Origin: Chitinophaga pollutisoli
Lineage (GTDB): Bacteria; Bacteroidota; Bacteroidia; Chitinophagales; Chitinophagaceae
Reading direction: 5' to 3'
Assembly (NCBI RefSeq): GCF_038396755.1
Contig: NZ_CP149822.1
Span: 3,100,001-3,164,000 of the forward strand
Length of the DNA stretch: 64,000 bases
Shown here: one piece after another, positions 44,901 through 52,871 of the stretch
Numbering within the stretch: position 1 is the stretch's first letter
How the letters are laid out: each line of letters opens with the position of its first letter
Program-made: the position numbers and the translations under genes
Notes under the pieces: model-generated
The model's database searches: none
What the model was told of the DNA's origin: nothing
The model's input: only the letters and a program-made list of their open reading frames with translations

Positions 44901-45020
44901 GTTTACCACCGGTTCGTTGTTGGTGTTGACAACGGTTCCTTTCAGTACTTTTCCGCTTTGCGCGAGCAGCCGCGCGCTGCAGATGGAAAGGATACATATG
45001 ATTAAAGCGATCCGCTTCAT
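41967..45020 (-). CDS. SusC/RagA TonB-dependent transporter
   Basis: The 1017-residue outer-membrane transporter has a signal peptide (IALIICILSICSARLLAQ), a carboxypeptidase-like domain (LKGTVVNTNNEPVVNATIQE; LLVSHMSYLSNQVKVPSGDV), a plug with EAVVVGYGRQSKKNMTSSVS and STAVYGIKGANGVILITTKR, and a barrel to NAGVQINF. It lacks the STN domain seen in the 34360 receptor and so is not expected to signal through FecR. It pairs with the susD at 40200-41948. Confidence 0.94.
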   Translation of the reverse strand: MKRIALIICILSICSARLLAQSGKVLKGTVVNTNNEPVVNATIQEKDTQNGTVTDITGKFELRLKSNGGILLVSHMSYLSNQVKVPSGDVLNIRMESRSIDMNEAVVVGYGRQSKKNMTSSVSSVKGTELSKSSSPTLGNALTGRLSGVTVLQTSGQPGADLGNMYVRGQGSFNGNNRPMVIMDDIEVGFDVLGTMDVNEVESISVLKDAASTAVYGIKGANGVILITTKRGKAGPPKVNFLTEHGTLSPTALPKFLNSYESALLRREAWVNEGKDPATQEPGYLSDEALEAYRTGSDPYLYPSVNWYDEVLKKSSYQNRNKVDISGGTERVKYFTSFGYDYQNGIFKEFSKSQGYNSNYYLKRYSFRSNLDLSLTQTTLVKVSASGNFNEVNSPNGTSDLYSAISAFQNLPPYAFPIFNRNGTLGAGGSTIFRNPVGLLTYMGYNREYTNKLYTNLSVNQDLAFITPGLSARFLLGYNNNNRHNRNLTRSNFPSYRYDAVNDLYEPRDQGVTKLDPPSRGGSLGHVNHDFTNILQIDYARNFGKHGLNLMALLNSASHHRGTNSTGGDEKVIYAERGITGKAAYNFHHKYLFEVSGAYNGSDRFKGKQRYAWFPAASAGWNISDENFMKNRLKFITGLKLRGSIGLTGIDDVGTNSYVYEQVYQNNGNVYFGEVATGAPGIMEGTLGNDNVTWEKDRKWNIGMDASLFDGRLGITLEYFDRFRYDILTTRSVPTIVGVGLPPVNLGKVQTRGVELELSFNDRKGDWGYGVNGIFSFQRGKVIERDEPEPRYPHLRRTGRPIDQPFGYIWEGFYQDQADIDNSANPAGTLIPGSLKYKDVNGDGKIDNNDQVPIGYSRVPQIQYGVTLSLSWKQFDLSCLLQGAALFSVSYGGQSAAPFNSNLLPIHQERWTPGKGNDAQFYSLSATLGQSNQSASTFWQRRGDYLRVKNVELAYRLPRSFAQKLRLEGARIYANTYNLYTWSKMQNFYAQWDPERPDGNANYPLQRIINAGVQINF

Positions 45021-45041
45021 AACATTCGAAATTTAGGTGGA

Positions 45042-46688
45042 TTACCAGTTGGGATTTTGTCCGAGTGCGGGCGTTTTCTGTACTTCCGACAGCGGCAGGG
45101 GATAGCGGTACATCCTGTCCGCGTCGAACGACGCGGTTTGGACGGGTACACGCTCGTACGTGAGCGAGCCATCGGCGGCTTTGGTGATCTTCATCCCGTG
45201 CAACGGTCCGTTCAGCACCTGCTCCGCGATCTTCCACCGGCGGATGTCCCAGAAACGCTGTTCTTCAAAAGCCATTTCGATCCTCCGTTCGTTACGGATA
45301 AACGCGCGCATGACGGTTTTGTCGGTGATATCGGGGATGCCGTATTTCCCGTTGGCGCCCGCTTCGATTCCCGCGCGCTTGCGGATATCTCCGAGCAGCT
45401 GCGTTACCCTGGCAACGGGGCCCTGGGCCTCGTTCAGCGCTTCCGCGCAGTCGAGCATCACCTGCCCGTAACGGAAAATGGGGAAGTTGTGGTTGGCGTT
45501 GGAATAAGCGGACGCGCTCCCGGCCAACGTCATGAATTTCCGCATGTAATACCCGGTGCGCGTGGCCGTGATGCCCGTGCCCGGTTTATCGCGGCCGCCT
45601 TCGAAAGTTTCGATAGGCCGCCCCAGCCAGTTCATCCCGTTGTGGAAAACCGTGAGGTAGAAACGCGGGTCGCGGTTGGCGTATGGATTGGTAGCATCGT
45701 ATGTGGAAGCCGGGTCCGTAATAGGCAAACCGTTTTTCATCGGGAAGGCGTCCGCCAGTTCCTGGGAGGGGCTGGTAATCCCCCGGCCGCCGCGCTGGTA
45801 ACCGATCGGTTCGTTCTGGCGCTCCACGTTGGAGTTGGCCGCCTGCTGGTACGCCAGGATGATCTCCGCGCTGTTGCGCGTGAGGAACACGTTACCGAAA
45901 GATCCTTCCAGCTTATGAAACGGCATGGCGAGCACCTGTTCCGCCGCATCCGCGGCAGCCTGCCATTGCGCCGTAGTGGCGGAAGCGTTCATGAACGGGC
46001 TCGCGGCATACAACAACGTCCGCGCTTTGAGCGAAAGCACCGCCGCTTTGGTGATACGCCCCAGGTCCACTTCATAATACAGCTGCGGCCGCACCAAATC
46101 TTTGATGGCGTCGCATTCTTTCACGATGTAATCCGCCACTTCTTCGGCGGGGTTGCGCGCAAGATTGAAGTTATCCGTGGTTTGCAAAACACGGTCGCCC
46201 AGCAATACCGCGCCGCCATATCTTTTATACAGCTCGAAGTAACTCATCGCGCGGTGGAAACGCGCTTCCGCTTTCCAGTACCGGTTCAGCGAATCCGCAA
46301 CGGGCACCACGTCGATGTTGGCGAGGAAAATATTCACTTTACGGATAACACCGTATTGGCGCGACCAGACGTCGTCCGGGTTGTTGTTATTGGTGAGCCG
46401 CCCCGTTTTGAAGAACTCGACGGAGGCGTTCGTTTCGGAAGACATGGCGTCATCCGATCCCGCATCCAGCACATCGCCGCCGATGCGGTTGTAGCCGTTG
46501 GGGAGATAGGAGTAAAGGTCTGAAAGGTAAGAAGAAGCGCGCTGGCCGAGGGGGTCGGTACGGTCGAAAATGTAATCTTCCGTGAGCAGTTCCAGCGGAC
46601 CGTCTTCCAGCGATTTCTGGCAGGAAGAAAAGCCCAGCGCCACACAGGCCAGGCCCATCCATATATATTGACTGTTCCTTTTCATCAT
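45042..46688 (-). CDS. SusD/RagB family nutrient-binding lipoprotein
   Basis: The 548-residue lipoprotein (YIWMGLACVALGFSSCQKSL, lipobox Cys) carries SusD features: RKVNIFLANIDVVPVADSLN, AEARFHRAMSYFELYKRYGG, and the C-terminal IRNERRIEMAFEEQRFWDIR RW region. It lies 18 bases after the frameshifted susC and 21 before the next susC, so both SusCD pairs are probably one transcript. Sequence divergence from the other two SusD proteins suggests distinct ligands. Confidence 0.92.
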   Translation of the reverse strand: MMKRNSQYIWMGLACVALGFSSCQKSLEDGPLELLTEDYIFDRTDPLGQRASSYLSDLYSYLPNGYNRIGGDVLDAGSDDAMSSETNASVEFFKTGRLTNNNNPDDVWSRQYGVIRKVNIFLANIDVVPVADSLNRYWKAEARFHRAMSYFELYKRYGGAVLLGDRVLQTTDNFNLARNPAEEVADYIVKECDAIKDLVRPQLYYEVDLGRITKAAVLSLKARTLLYAASPFMNASATTAQWQAAADAAEQVLAMPFHKLEGSFGNVFLTRNSAEIILAYQQAANSNVERQNEPIGYQRGGRGITSPSQELADAFPMKNGLPITDPASTYDATNPYANRDPRFYLTVFHNGMNWLGRPIETFEGGRDKPGTGITATRTGYYMRKFMTLAGSASAYSNANHNFPIFRYGQVMLDCAEALNEAQGPVARVTQLLGDIRKRAGIEAGANGKYGIPDITDKTVMRAFIRNERRIEMAFEEQRFWDIRRWKIAEQVLNGPLHGMKITKAADGSLTYERVPVQTASFDADRMYRYPLPLSEVQKTPALGQNPNW

Positions 46689-46706
46689 GATTGTTGGCTT
46701 TGGCGG

Positions 46707-49450
46707 TTAGAATTTGATGTTGAGACCGGCATTGAACACCCGCATGTTGGGATAGCCCATCCCGTACGATTCCGGATCGAAATCTTTCAGCTTCGTGGAC
46801 GTGAGCAGGTTGTAACCGGTCACGAAGAGGCGTACTTCCTTCAGCTTCACGGATTGCAACCAGGATTGCGTGAAGGTGTATCCGAACTGGAGGTTCTTCA
46901 GGCGGATGTAATCGCCGTTTTTGATCCAGAAAGAAGATGCGGTGTGATTGTTGGGATTGGCGCCGGCGGAAAGACGGGGATAATCGGCTGTTGCGGCGGT
47001 TGCGGGCGTCCAGCGGGTGAAGTGGTGACCGAAGACAGGCGAGCCAAGTCCCTGGAATTCCCAGTAAGTGCCGCGCCCCATGTTGAGCGTGCGGTTTTGC
47101 GTGCCGTACAACACGGCGTTCAGGTCGAAACCTTTCCACGCAAGCCCAAGTGTAACGCCATAATAATATACCGGCTTCAACCGGTCGATCTGCACCTGGT
47201 CGTCGGCATCGATCAGCCCGTCGTTATTTTGATCCTTGAATTTGAGATCACCGGGAACGGGTGTATAACCAGTTACGGAAGGTGTCTTATCCGTGATGTC
47301 TTTTTCCGTCATGAAACCGGTCGCCTCGTACCCGAACATCGCGTTCACGGGCTTGCCGGTGCGCTCGAGCCAGGCATGCGGCCGGGCGATCTCGTCCTGG
47401 AACAGGACTTTCGATTGTTCGGAGTAGAGGTTAGCGATAATATTATAATGGAGCGCACCCACTTTGTTGCGGTATCCGGCGTACACTTCGAATCCGCGGT
47501 ACTCGTTGCGGCCGAGGTTCATCGGCGGCCAGGTATTGCCCAGCATGCCCGAGCTTGTACCCGGCAACTGGATCAGGTCCACGAAGCGGTGCACGAAATA
47601 ATCGCCGCCCACCTGCAAATGATCATTAAAAAAGCTTCCATCTATCCCCACATTCAACTTCCTGCCAATCTCCCAATCGCGGCGGGGATTCGCCAGCGAA
47701 CCTTCCGTTACGCCGCCGGAACCCACGGGCGAATTACCGAACGTGTAGCCGCCGGTCGTCACATACGACTGGTTGTAGGCAAAATATCCCGCGTTTGCAT
47801 TCGCCGTCAGGCCATAAGAAACGCGCGGCTTCAGTTGTGAGAGCACCGATCCGTTTTCTGCCCATCGCGATTTCATCACATCCCAGGCAATTGAAGCCGA
47901 AGGCAGGAAAACGCGGCGCGTAACGGCAGGGAGGTAATTGTAACTGGCCCACATGGCATTCAGTTGCACGTAGATCTGTTCTTTCCAGTTATAATCGCCG
48001 CGCGCGCCAAATTGCCACATCTCTGAAGGCAGCTCCATGCCGTTGGTCACCTGGTCGCGGTGAGCGAGCACCAGGCCGGAGATGTTGTGATGCCCCACGG
48101 TCTTGTCGTACCCCAACATGAACTGCGTGAAGAACTGGCGGTTCACGAGGGTCACGTCCGGGTTCTTCTGTTGCGCGGAGATGTCGCCGAACTTCTGGTA
48201 AGTGGTATCTCCCGCGCTGCCGATATCCATTTTAAAAACGGGAAAATTTTTGCTGAAGTTCACGTTCTCGTAATAGGAAGAAAAGAAGGATACGTTCGCC
48301 GCGGCATACAACCCTTTGGTTATGAAGGGCAGATACCTTTTCACGCGGCCGTCGACCGCGATGTTGCGGGTGCTGCCGGTGCGGTAACCCGAGCGGTTCA
48401 GTTGCGCGAAGATGTTATTCCGGTAATCGCTGTTGCCGCCGAGCGAACCGTCGGGGTTGAAGATCGGGTAGGCGTTGGGTGGTGTGCCGGCCATGTTGGA
48501 AAACAGCATGCTCGTTAATGCGCCGGGCTCCTGGGTGTTGCCGAGGTTGCCGAGCACGTTCAGCCCTACTTCCGTGTCGCGGTCGAGTTGGATGTCGAGG
48601 CCGGCGGTGAGGTTGAAGCGCCTGAAATTCGCGTTGGTGTTGTAGGTGTTGGACCCGTCGGTTTTGAAAATCCCTGCCTGGTCGAGGTAACTCAGCGAAG
48701 CAAAATATGATGCTTTCTGCGTGCCGCCGTGCATGTTGAGGTTGAAGCGGGCGAACGGGGTCGAGCGCTTTACCGCCTGGTCGTACCAGTTCACGTCCGG
48801 GTAGCGGAACGGATCGCTGTGGGTGCGGTAAGCCTCCAGCTCGGTATCCGAGTAAAGCGGCGCCCTGCCATCGTTGCGCAGGGCTTCATTATAAAGCGTA
48901 GCATAATCGTAGGCGTTGAGGACGTTCGGCAGGCGCGTGGGCTCCTGCACGCCGTACTGGGAGGTGAATGAAACCACCGGGGGAGCGTTCACCCCGCGTT
49001 TTGTCTTGATGAGCAGTAATCCCCCTGCGCGCGGGCGCCGTAGAGCGCCGTGGCCGCCGCGTCTTTCAACACCGTTACCGACTCGATGTCGTTCATGTCG
49101 ATGTCGGTGTAGTTCCGCGGCACGCCGTTGACGAGGATAGTGGGCGATTGGCCCCGCAGGCTGAAAATCCCCGCGTCGAAGCCCGGCTGGCCGGTGCTCT
49201 GGAGGAGATACAGTCCGGGAAAACGGCCGGAAAGACTATTGGTGACGTCTGCCACCGGCGCCTGGCTCAACACGGAACCAGGAACGGAATACCCCGAAAG
49301 CGTGGCCGTCTGCCGGAGCAAAACGTCGGCCGTGTCGCGATGGATGACGCCGGCCGGCGGAAAGATCGTGTCCGTTCTCCCGCCATCATAGGCATAGGCG
49401 GCAGAGCACAGGCCCATACCTGCCAGGCAGCATAACGTAATGCTTTTCAT
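46707..49450 (-). CDS. SusC-like TonB-dependent transporter without N-terminal extension domain, frameshifted
   Basis: Read across one frameshift this is a 914-residue receptor. The signal peptide (SITLCCLAGMGLCSAAYAYD) leads, after a short linker, straight into the plug (ADVTNSLSGRFPGLYLLQST; DIESVTVLKDAAATALYGAR), with no carboxypeptidase-like or STN domain. The frame breaks after ARAQG at a run of five C (49022-49026 region, G on coding strand); one base more gives GLLLIKTKRGVNAPPVVSFT and the barrel to NAGLNIKF. It is the first gene of the SusCD-SusCD operon. Start 49450 or 49459 are both possible. Confidence 0.85.
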
Positions 49451-49871
49451 GTTTACCATTGTTAAATGTTCTTGCCTTGGATTAAAATTGCGCGGATGCT
49501 GGTGAAGTCGTCCCTGCATTACAATCGATTTCAGAGTAGCGGCTAAAAAGCGAATGCCTTGGTTGACTGCGATTAGATTTGTCCCCTGTCTTATGTGGAA
49601 TGATGATCGTTGCTGGTTGACTACATACGTCCGGTTGCTGAGGGTAAATTTACCGGGGAAGGATGGGGCGGATACGGGTGGGAATGATCAAAAAACCCTG
49701 GGAAATGTAACTCCTTGCCGGTGAAAACGCCCACCCATGAGCAGGGCTTCATATCCTTATCAAGTTGATAAGCATATATTTAAACAGTTCATTATCAAAA
49801 AAGTATCGATTTGGGTGAAAATCGGTGCGGCGCTATGAACAAGCGGGACGAATGATTAATTTAGGCGGACT
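49451..49871. other. Divergent promoter region between susC and purU
   Basis: No coding sequence is seen. Notable elements are a 17-base dyad at 49756-49772, a further TTATCAA half-site near 49793, and a plus-strand TAGATTTG at 49574-49581 that matches TAnnTTTG but lies far from purU. TAATTTAG before the purU ATG is one base off that element. Confidence 0.5.
49756..49772. promoter_or_regulatory. Operator-like perfect dyad CTTATCAA-G-TTGATAAG
   Basis: Two 8-base arms flank a single central base, the geometry of a dimeric regulator site. It lies 100 bases before purU and 306 before susC. The bound protein is unknown. Confidence 0.45.
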
Positions 49872-50699
49872 ATGATCATTCTCATTCAATCGGTGGACCG
49901 GGTTGGCCTGGTGGCGGATGTGTCTGCAATCCTCGCAAAGTCGGGGCTGAATATTGTTTCGCTCCGCGAATTCGTGGACAAATCCGACAATCGTTTTTTC
50001 ATGCGGATAGCGGCGGACAACGAAACGGAACCCATTGCCCTGGAGACCGCCATCCGGGAAGTACTCCCACCCGATGCGCTGGTGAGCATCAACCCGCGGC
50101 CCGACAAAAAGATCGTGGTGCTGGTAACGCGCGAGTACCATTGCCTGGCGGATATCCTCGTCCGCAACCAGTTCAACACCCTGGGCGCCACGGTGCAATG
50201 CGTGATCGGCAACCACCCTCACCTGGAGAATATCTGCAAACGCTTCAACATTCCTTTCCACCTCGTTTCCCATGAGGAAGGCGATAAATTTTATTTCGAG
50301 GGGCGGATCCGGGAGCTGATTGAGGAAAACGGGCCGGATTACATTGTGCTGGCCAAGTTCATGCGCATCCTCAGCCCGGATTTCGTGGCGGCATACCCGG
50401 AGCGGATCATCAATATCCACCATTCCTTCCTGCCGGCGTTCGCGGGCGGGCACCCGTACCGCCAGGCGTTCGAGCGGGGCGTGAAGCTGATCGGGGCGAC
50501 CTCCCATTTCGTGACCAACGAACTCGACGAGGGGCCGATCATCGCCCAACAGGTAATCCCCGTCAACCACACTTATACCGCAACCGACATGATGAAGGCC
50601 GGGAAGGAAATCGAAACCTCCGTGCTGGCGCGCGCCCTGCAGCTGGTGTTCAGTGACCGGGTGTTCGTGTACCGGAATAAGACCGTAGTGTTCGAATAA
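49872..50699 (+). CDS. purU: Formyltetrahydrofolate deformylase
   Basis: The 275-residue enzyme hydrolyses 10-formyl-THF to formate and THF, supplying formate for PurT-type purine synthesis or balancing one-carbon pools. An N-terminal ACT domain (IILIQSVDRVGLVADVSAIL) precedes a formyltransferase-fold domain with catalytic Asn/His/Asp (ERIINIHHSFLPAFAGGHPY; KLIGATSHFVTNELDEGPII). Length is normal. It is a single gene with unusual repeat-rich noncoding DNA downstream. Confidence 0.95.
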   Translation: MIILIQSVDRVGLVADVSAILAKSGLNIVSLREFVDKSDNRFFMRIAADNETEPIALETAIREVLPPDALVSINPRPDKKIVVLVTREYHCLADILVRNQFNTLGATVQCVIGNHPHLENICKRFNIPFHLVSHEEGDKFYFEGRIRELIEENGPDYIVLAKFMRILSPDFVAAYPERIINIHHSFLPAFAGGHPYRQAFERGVKLIGATSHFVTNELDEGPIIAQQVIPVNHTYTATDMMKAGKEIETSVLARALQLVFSDRVFVYRNKTVVFE

Positions 50700-50898
50700 C
50701 CAGAACATTTCCGCATTATGTTAAGCAGGAATGCTGCGTCAAATAGCATGCTATTTTCTACAAGAGTTCTTGTAAAGCGATGATGTTCATCACTTTACCG
50801 GAACAACCGTTTTGCAAAACCTACTGACACCCTCCTGCCATCCTTCAGTGATCCTATAAGCGTGTTCAGCAGGGGCTTAGGTTTGAGGGTGTTTAGGT

Positions 50899-50931
50899 GA
50901 AGGATGGTAGAAGGATGGTAGAAGGATGACA
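50899..50931. repeat. Tandem 11-bp repeat, three copies
   Basis: GAAGGATGGTA occurs twice exactly, then as GAAGGATGACA, followed by a partial GAAGAAT. The unit is complementary to CCATCCTTC at 50838-50846. Confidence 0.8.
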
Positions 50932-51025
50932 GAAGAATCGGCCCCGTGACTGACCCGTCCTAAAAAAAGTTTACCGGTTTAAGAATAAATCCTGGGATTA
51001 GTTGACATCCTGACCCGTCAAAAAA

Positions 51026-51043
51026 GGCCGGAGCGATCCGGCC
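51026..51043 (-). terminator. Intrinsic terminator of the Pro-rich lipoprotein gene
   Basis: GGCCGG/CCGGCC with loop AGCGAT (plus-strand orientation) is followed on the minus strand by TTTTTT. It lies about 135 bases past the stop codon. Confidence 0.7.
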
Positions 51044-51177
51044 TGCCGGCGATGGCGGGCGCCGTAAATGCTGTTAAAAGATGCCCCGCCTCACCATCCC
51101 ACCCGTAGCGATGGCGGCTACTGCGGGCAGGACGGGGGCAGGGATTGTAAAGGGATGATATCTCGCGAGGTGATGCC

Positions 51178-51672
51178 TCAGGCATTCACCTTCTTCGTAT
51201 TCGGTTGCGGGGGAGGAGGAGGAGGGGGCGGCGGGGCGCCAGGGCCCTCGATCACTTGTTTCCCGTTTTCATCCAGCAGTTTCCATTTGCCGGAGGGCTC
51301 CGTTACCACTTTCACTTTATTTGTCCTGGGAGATACCGTACGGGTGATGTCTTTGTTATTGGCATCGTACAACCGCACTTCCCCGGTCTTTTCGTTCACT
51401 TTCACTTTCCGGATGGGTTGTTTTTTCTGTTGATTTGCGGAAGGCGCCGGCGTTTTCCCGTCCAGCCTGTCGCGCTCGGTTTCCGTTGCGGATTTGGGTG
51501 GAAGCGGAGCTGTTTTCTTTTCCTGGTAAGCGGATGCCGACGACACCTGCGCTACGCGCACTTCGCGCATTTTTGTGTCGCGGGATAGCGCGGCGAGGTT
51601 ATCTTCCGATGGGGAGGCCGGGGCGCATGCGATGCACATGCCGGCCAGGATCACGGGAATATGTATTTGCAT
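51178..51672 (-). CDS. Hypothetical secreted protein or lipoprotein with Pro-rich tail
   Basis: The family is not recognised. The 164-residue protein starts MQIHIPVILAGMCIACAPAS, a hydrophobic segment ending in Cys, consistent with a lipoprotein signal. It has a Lys/Pro-rich middle, then two similar short strands (KVKVNEKTGEVRLYDANNKD; KVKVVTEPSGKWKLLDENGK) that look like a small repeated beta motif, and ends in a polyproline run of nine before QPNTKKVNA. It is transcribed divergently from pheS. Confidence 0.6.
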   Translation of the reverse strand: MQIHIPVILAGMCIACAPASPSEDNLAALSRDTKMREVRVAQVSSASAYQEKKTAPLPPKSATETERDRLDGKTPAPSANQQKKQPIRKVKVNEKTGEVRLYDANNKDITRTVSPRTNKVKVVTEPSGKWKLLDENGKQVIEGPGAPPPPPPPPPQPNTKKVNA

Positions 51673-51752
51673 AACGGGGACGATTTGAAAAGAAGATGCG
51701 CCCGGCCCCGGATTCCATAAAATCCGGCAGGTAATTTTTGTCCGGCGTTCGT

Positions 51753-51760
51753 TATCTTTG
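51753..51760 (+). promoter_or_regulatory. Bacteroidota -7 element before pheS
   Basis: TATCTTTG matches TAnnTTTG and ends 6 bases before the ATG at 51767, implying almost no leader. A TTTG lies 12 bases upstream, shorter than the usual 19-21. Confidence 0.4.
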
Positions 51761-51766
51761 TCGGCT

Positions 51767-52795
51767 ATGGAGCCAATCGTGCAGCAAATAGAAGCTTATA
51801 AACAGGAAATTGCGGCTTTCCGCCCCGAAAACGCGGAACAGCTGGAGCAATACCGCATCAAATTCCTCGGCACCAAAGGGATCGTAAAGGCCCTTTTCGG
51901 GGAAATGAAAAATGTTCCGAACGATCAGAAAAAGGAATTCGGGCAGGTCTTGAATGCTTTCAAGTTGGCGGCTGAAGAAAAATACGCCGAATTCGAACAC
52001 CTGAAAGACGCGGGCGGCAATGTGGCCGACCAGCTCGACCTCACGCTCCCCGGCGAGCCCCATCGCCTGGGTACCCGCCATCCCATCAGCATCGTCCGCA
52101 ACAAAGCCATCCGTATCTTCGAACGGCTGGGCTTTACAATTGCGGAAGGTCCGGAAATCGAAAACGACTGGCACAACTTCACCGCCCTCAACCTCGACGA
52201 AAATCACCCTGCCCGCGATATGCAGGACACCTTCTATGTGCACAACAACCCCGACTGGCTGCTGCGCACCCACACCTCTTCCGTGCAGGTCCGGGTGATG
52301 GAAGAAGGCAAGCTCCCCATCCGCATCATCTGCCCGGGCCGCGTATACCGTAACGAAACCATCAGCGCCCGCGCCCACTGCTTCTTCCATCAGATCGAAG
52401 GACTGTACGTGGCGGAAAACGTTTCGTTCGCCGACCTGAAACAAACGCTATACTACTTCGTGCAGGAGTTCTTCGGCGAAAACTTCAAAATCCGCTTCCG
52501 CCCTTCCTACTTCCCGTTCACAGAGCCCAGCGCGGAAATGGACATCTCCTGCCTCATCTGCGGCGGTGAAGGCTGCAACGTGTGCAAACACAGCGGCTGG
52601 GTGGAAATCCTTGGTTGCGGTATGGTACACCCACAGGTACTCGAAAACTGCGGCATCGATGCTTCGAAATACACCGGCTTCGCATTCGGCATGGGCATCG
52701 AAAGGCTCACGATGCTGAAGTACCAGATCAAAGATCTTCGCCTTTTCTCCGAAAACGATCAGCGCTTCCTGAAACAGTTCCAGGGCGCACGATAA
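51767..52795 (+). CDS. pheS: Phenylalanine-tRNA ligase alpha subunit
   Basis: The 342-residue subunit charges tRNA-Phe together with PheT. The N-terminal coiled coil (YKQEIAAFRPENAEQLEQYR; KFLGTKGIVKALFGEMK) is followed by the class II catalytic core: motif 1 (GTRHPISIVRNKAIRIFERL), motif 2 (IRIICPGRVYRNETISARAH) and motif 3 (FAFGMGIERLTMLKYQIKDL). ATG 51767 is used in place of an upstream TTG. pheT is not adjacent, common in Bacteroidota. A strong terminator follows. Confidence 0.97.
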   Translation: MEPIVQQIEAYKQEIAAFRPENAEQLEQYRIKFLGTKGIVKALFGEMKNVPNDQKKEFGQVLNAFKLAAEEKYAEFEHLKDAGGNVADQLDLTLPGEPHRLGTRHPISIVRNKAIRIFERLGFTIAEGPEIENDWHNFTALNLDENHPARDMQDTFYVHNNPDWLLRTHTSSVQVRVMEEGKLPIRIICPGRVYRNETISARAHCFFHQIEGLYVAENVSFADLKQTLYYFVQEFFGENFKIRFRPSYFPFTEPSAEMDISCLICGGEGCNVCKHSGWVEILGCGMVHPQVLENCGIDASKYTGFAFGMGIERLTMLKYQIKDLRLFSENDQRFLKQFQGAR

Positions 52796-52805
52796 AATAT
52801 AACGC

Positions 52806-52831
52806 ACGGCCGTCCTCACCAGGACGGCCGT
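52806..52831 (+). terminator. Intrinsic terminator of pheS
   Basis: ACGGCCGTCCT pairs with AGGACGGCCGT around CACC (11 bp), followed by TTTTCTTTT, 10 bases after the stop codon. Confidence 0.9.
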
Positions 52832-52871
52832 TTTTCTTTTCCCACTACGCTCCGCCAAAACGATCTTCCTT

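Larger units (their letters stand above)
50700..51177. other. Repeat- and palindrome-rich noncoding interval
   Basis: No coding potential is apparent. It holds perfect palindromes at 50741-50756, 50759-50774 and 50809-50820, an imperfect 27-base dyad at 50772-50798, two interleaved complementary segment pairs (50827-50847 with 50885-50907), a tandem 11-mer, and a direct repeat CTGACCCGTC at 50950-50959 and 51010-51019. A terminator for the minus-strand lipoprotein gene closes it at 51026-51043. Confidence 0.6.

Noticed and set aside
49574..49581. TAGATTTG as a purU promoter
   Set aside because: It matches TAnnTTTG but lies about 290 bases before the gene and has no TTTG at 19-21 bases upstream.
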